A program made the position numbers and the translations under genes. The notes below the pieces were generated by a model that was not told the DNA's origin, ran no database searches, and worked only from the letters and a program-made list of their open reading frames with translations. From positions 1 through 64,000 of the forward strand of contig NZ_JASHJC010000003.1 of the NCBI RefSeq assembly GCF_030733385.1: 64,000 bases of DNA, in the 5' to 3' direction. The stretch's first letter is position 1; every line of letters starts with the position of its first letter. Below, in pieces: positions 63,577 to 64,000 of the stretch. Origin of the DNA: Roseovarius sp. MMSF_3359 (GTDB lineage Bacteria > Pseudomonadota > Alphaproteobacteria > Rhodobacterales > Rhodobacteraceae).

Positions 63577-64000
63577 CTGGGGTCAACGGGCCGAGGCGCT
63601 GCTGCAGGAGCTTGCCGCGTGCTCTGAGCCGGGGCCAGGCGTCACGCGCTTGCCTTTTACGCCCGAACACCGGGCTGCCCTTGAAGTGTTGCAAGAGGCG
63701 ATGCGACGGGCGGATCTGACGGTATCCGTCGATGCCGCCGGCACACTCATCGGACGGCGTGAAGGGCCGCCGGGCAGCAAGACCTTCCTTCTTGGGTCAC
63801 ATCAGGATTCGGTACGCGAAGGCGGGGCCTATGACGGGATCATGGGGGTGGTGCTGCCGCTGCTGGCGCTGGAAAAGCTGCGCGCCGAAGGCGTGGACCT
63901 GCCCTTTGCCGTCGAAATACTGGCTTTCGCCGATGAGGAAGGCGTGCGCTTTCCGACCGCCCTGATTGGATCGCGCGCACTGGCAGGCACGTTCGACCGG
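63569..64000 (+). CDS. Zn-dependent amidase/N-carbamoylase, M20 family (partial at right edge)
   Basis: The first 144 residues of a hydantoinase/carbamoylase-type amidohydrolase. Metal-ligand motifs are GSHQDS (His78), YDGIMG (Asp89) and FADEEG (Glu123/Glu124), in the order of the M20 family. The start is read as TTG 63569, overlapping the DUF1028 stop; no other initiator is in frame nearby. The frame is open to base 64000. Relatives hydrolyse N-carbamoyl amino acids, allantoate or ureidoglycolate. Confidence 0.85.
   Translation, partial: MIDWGQRAEALLQELAACSEPGPGVTRLPFTPEHRAALEVLQEAMRRADLTVSVDAAGTLIGRREGPPGSKTFLLGSHQDSVREGGAYDGIMGVVLPLLALEKLRAEGVDLPFAVEILAFADEEGVRFPTALIGSRALAGTFDR

Overview
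The window looks like a chromosomal stretch of a high-GC alphaproteobacterium, most likely a Rhodobacterales (Roseobacter-group) marine bacterium. The grounds are gene content and style: betC/betI, several dimethylglycine-dehydrogenase-like demethylases, a Zur-ZnuABC locus with DUF1826 and DUF6525 genes, a cobalamin riboswitch ahead of DUF1636, many LysR regulators, and dense ATGA-type gene overlaps. No rRNA, tRNA, insertion sequence, prophage or CRISPR array was seen.

Layout. (1) 1-4 kb: end of a choline-sulfate/betaine operon (betI-betC, leftward) with a BetI-type operator, divergent from an orphan Tat-exported family-5 solute-binding protein. (2) 4-17 kb: two catabolic modules of the same design. 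Module A (leftward) is a PhyH-type Fe/2-oxoglutarate oxygenase, an EutA/maleate-isomerase-like enzyme and a covalent-flavin demethylase, with a divergent GntR/UTRA regulator and two perfect operators. Module B is a cysteine-less racemase-family protein, a sulfotransferase and a Rieske oxygenase (leftward), divergent from an XRE-cupin regulator, a second demethylase and a methyltransferase. A LacI regulator lies between them. Both look like routes that oxygenate and N-demethylate betaine-like compounds; the substrates are unknown. (3) 17-20 kb: TonB-secreted protein-ExbB-ExbD-ExbD energising operon. (4) 20-25 kb: a complete peptide/opine-type ABC importer. (5) 25-31 kb: an RND efflux pump with its adaptor and a LysR regulator.

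(6) 31-39.5 kb: zinc-starvation locus. Leftward zur-znuC-znuB; rightward znuA (with a very long His/Asp loop), zevA (DUF1007), zevB (NicO family), then two COG0523 GTPases, DUF1826 and DUF6525. Zur-box-like palindromes lie before znuA and before the first GTPase gene. (7) 39.6-43 kb: cobalamin riboswitch, a 28-codon leader ORF, DUF1636 and a BtuDFC-like ABC importer, closed by a strong hairpin. (8) 43-45 kb: a sodium:solute symporter and a 39-residue small membrane subunit, divergent from LysR.

(9) 45-56.5 kb: accessory region rich in regulators (four LysR and one AraC) interleaved with an NmrA-like protein, a P-loop kinase, a SnoaL-like protein, a globin, an RTX calcium-binding protein and an aldo/keto reductase. 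(10) 56.5-64 kb: a second peptide-type ABC importer with a permease-ATPase fusion and a FadR-type GntR regulator, divergent from a DUF1028 gene and an N-carbamoylase/M20 hydrolase that runs off the right edge. Two perfect palindromes sit in the divergent promoter.

All functions are read from sequence motifs and remembered family features; no database search was run.
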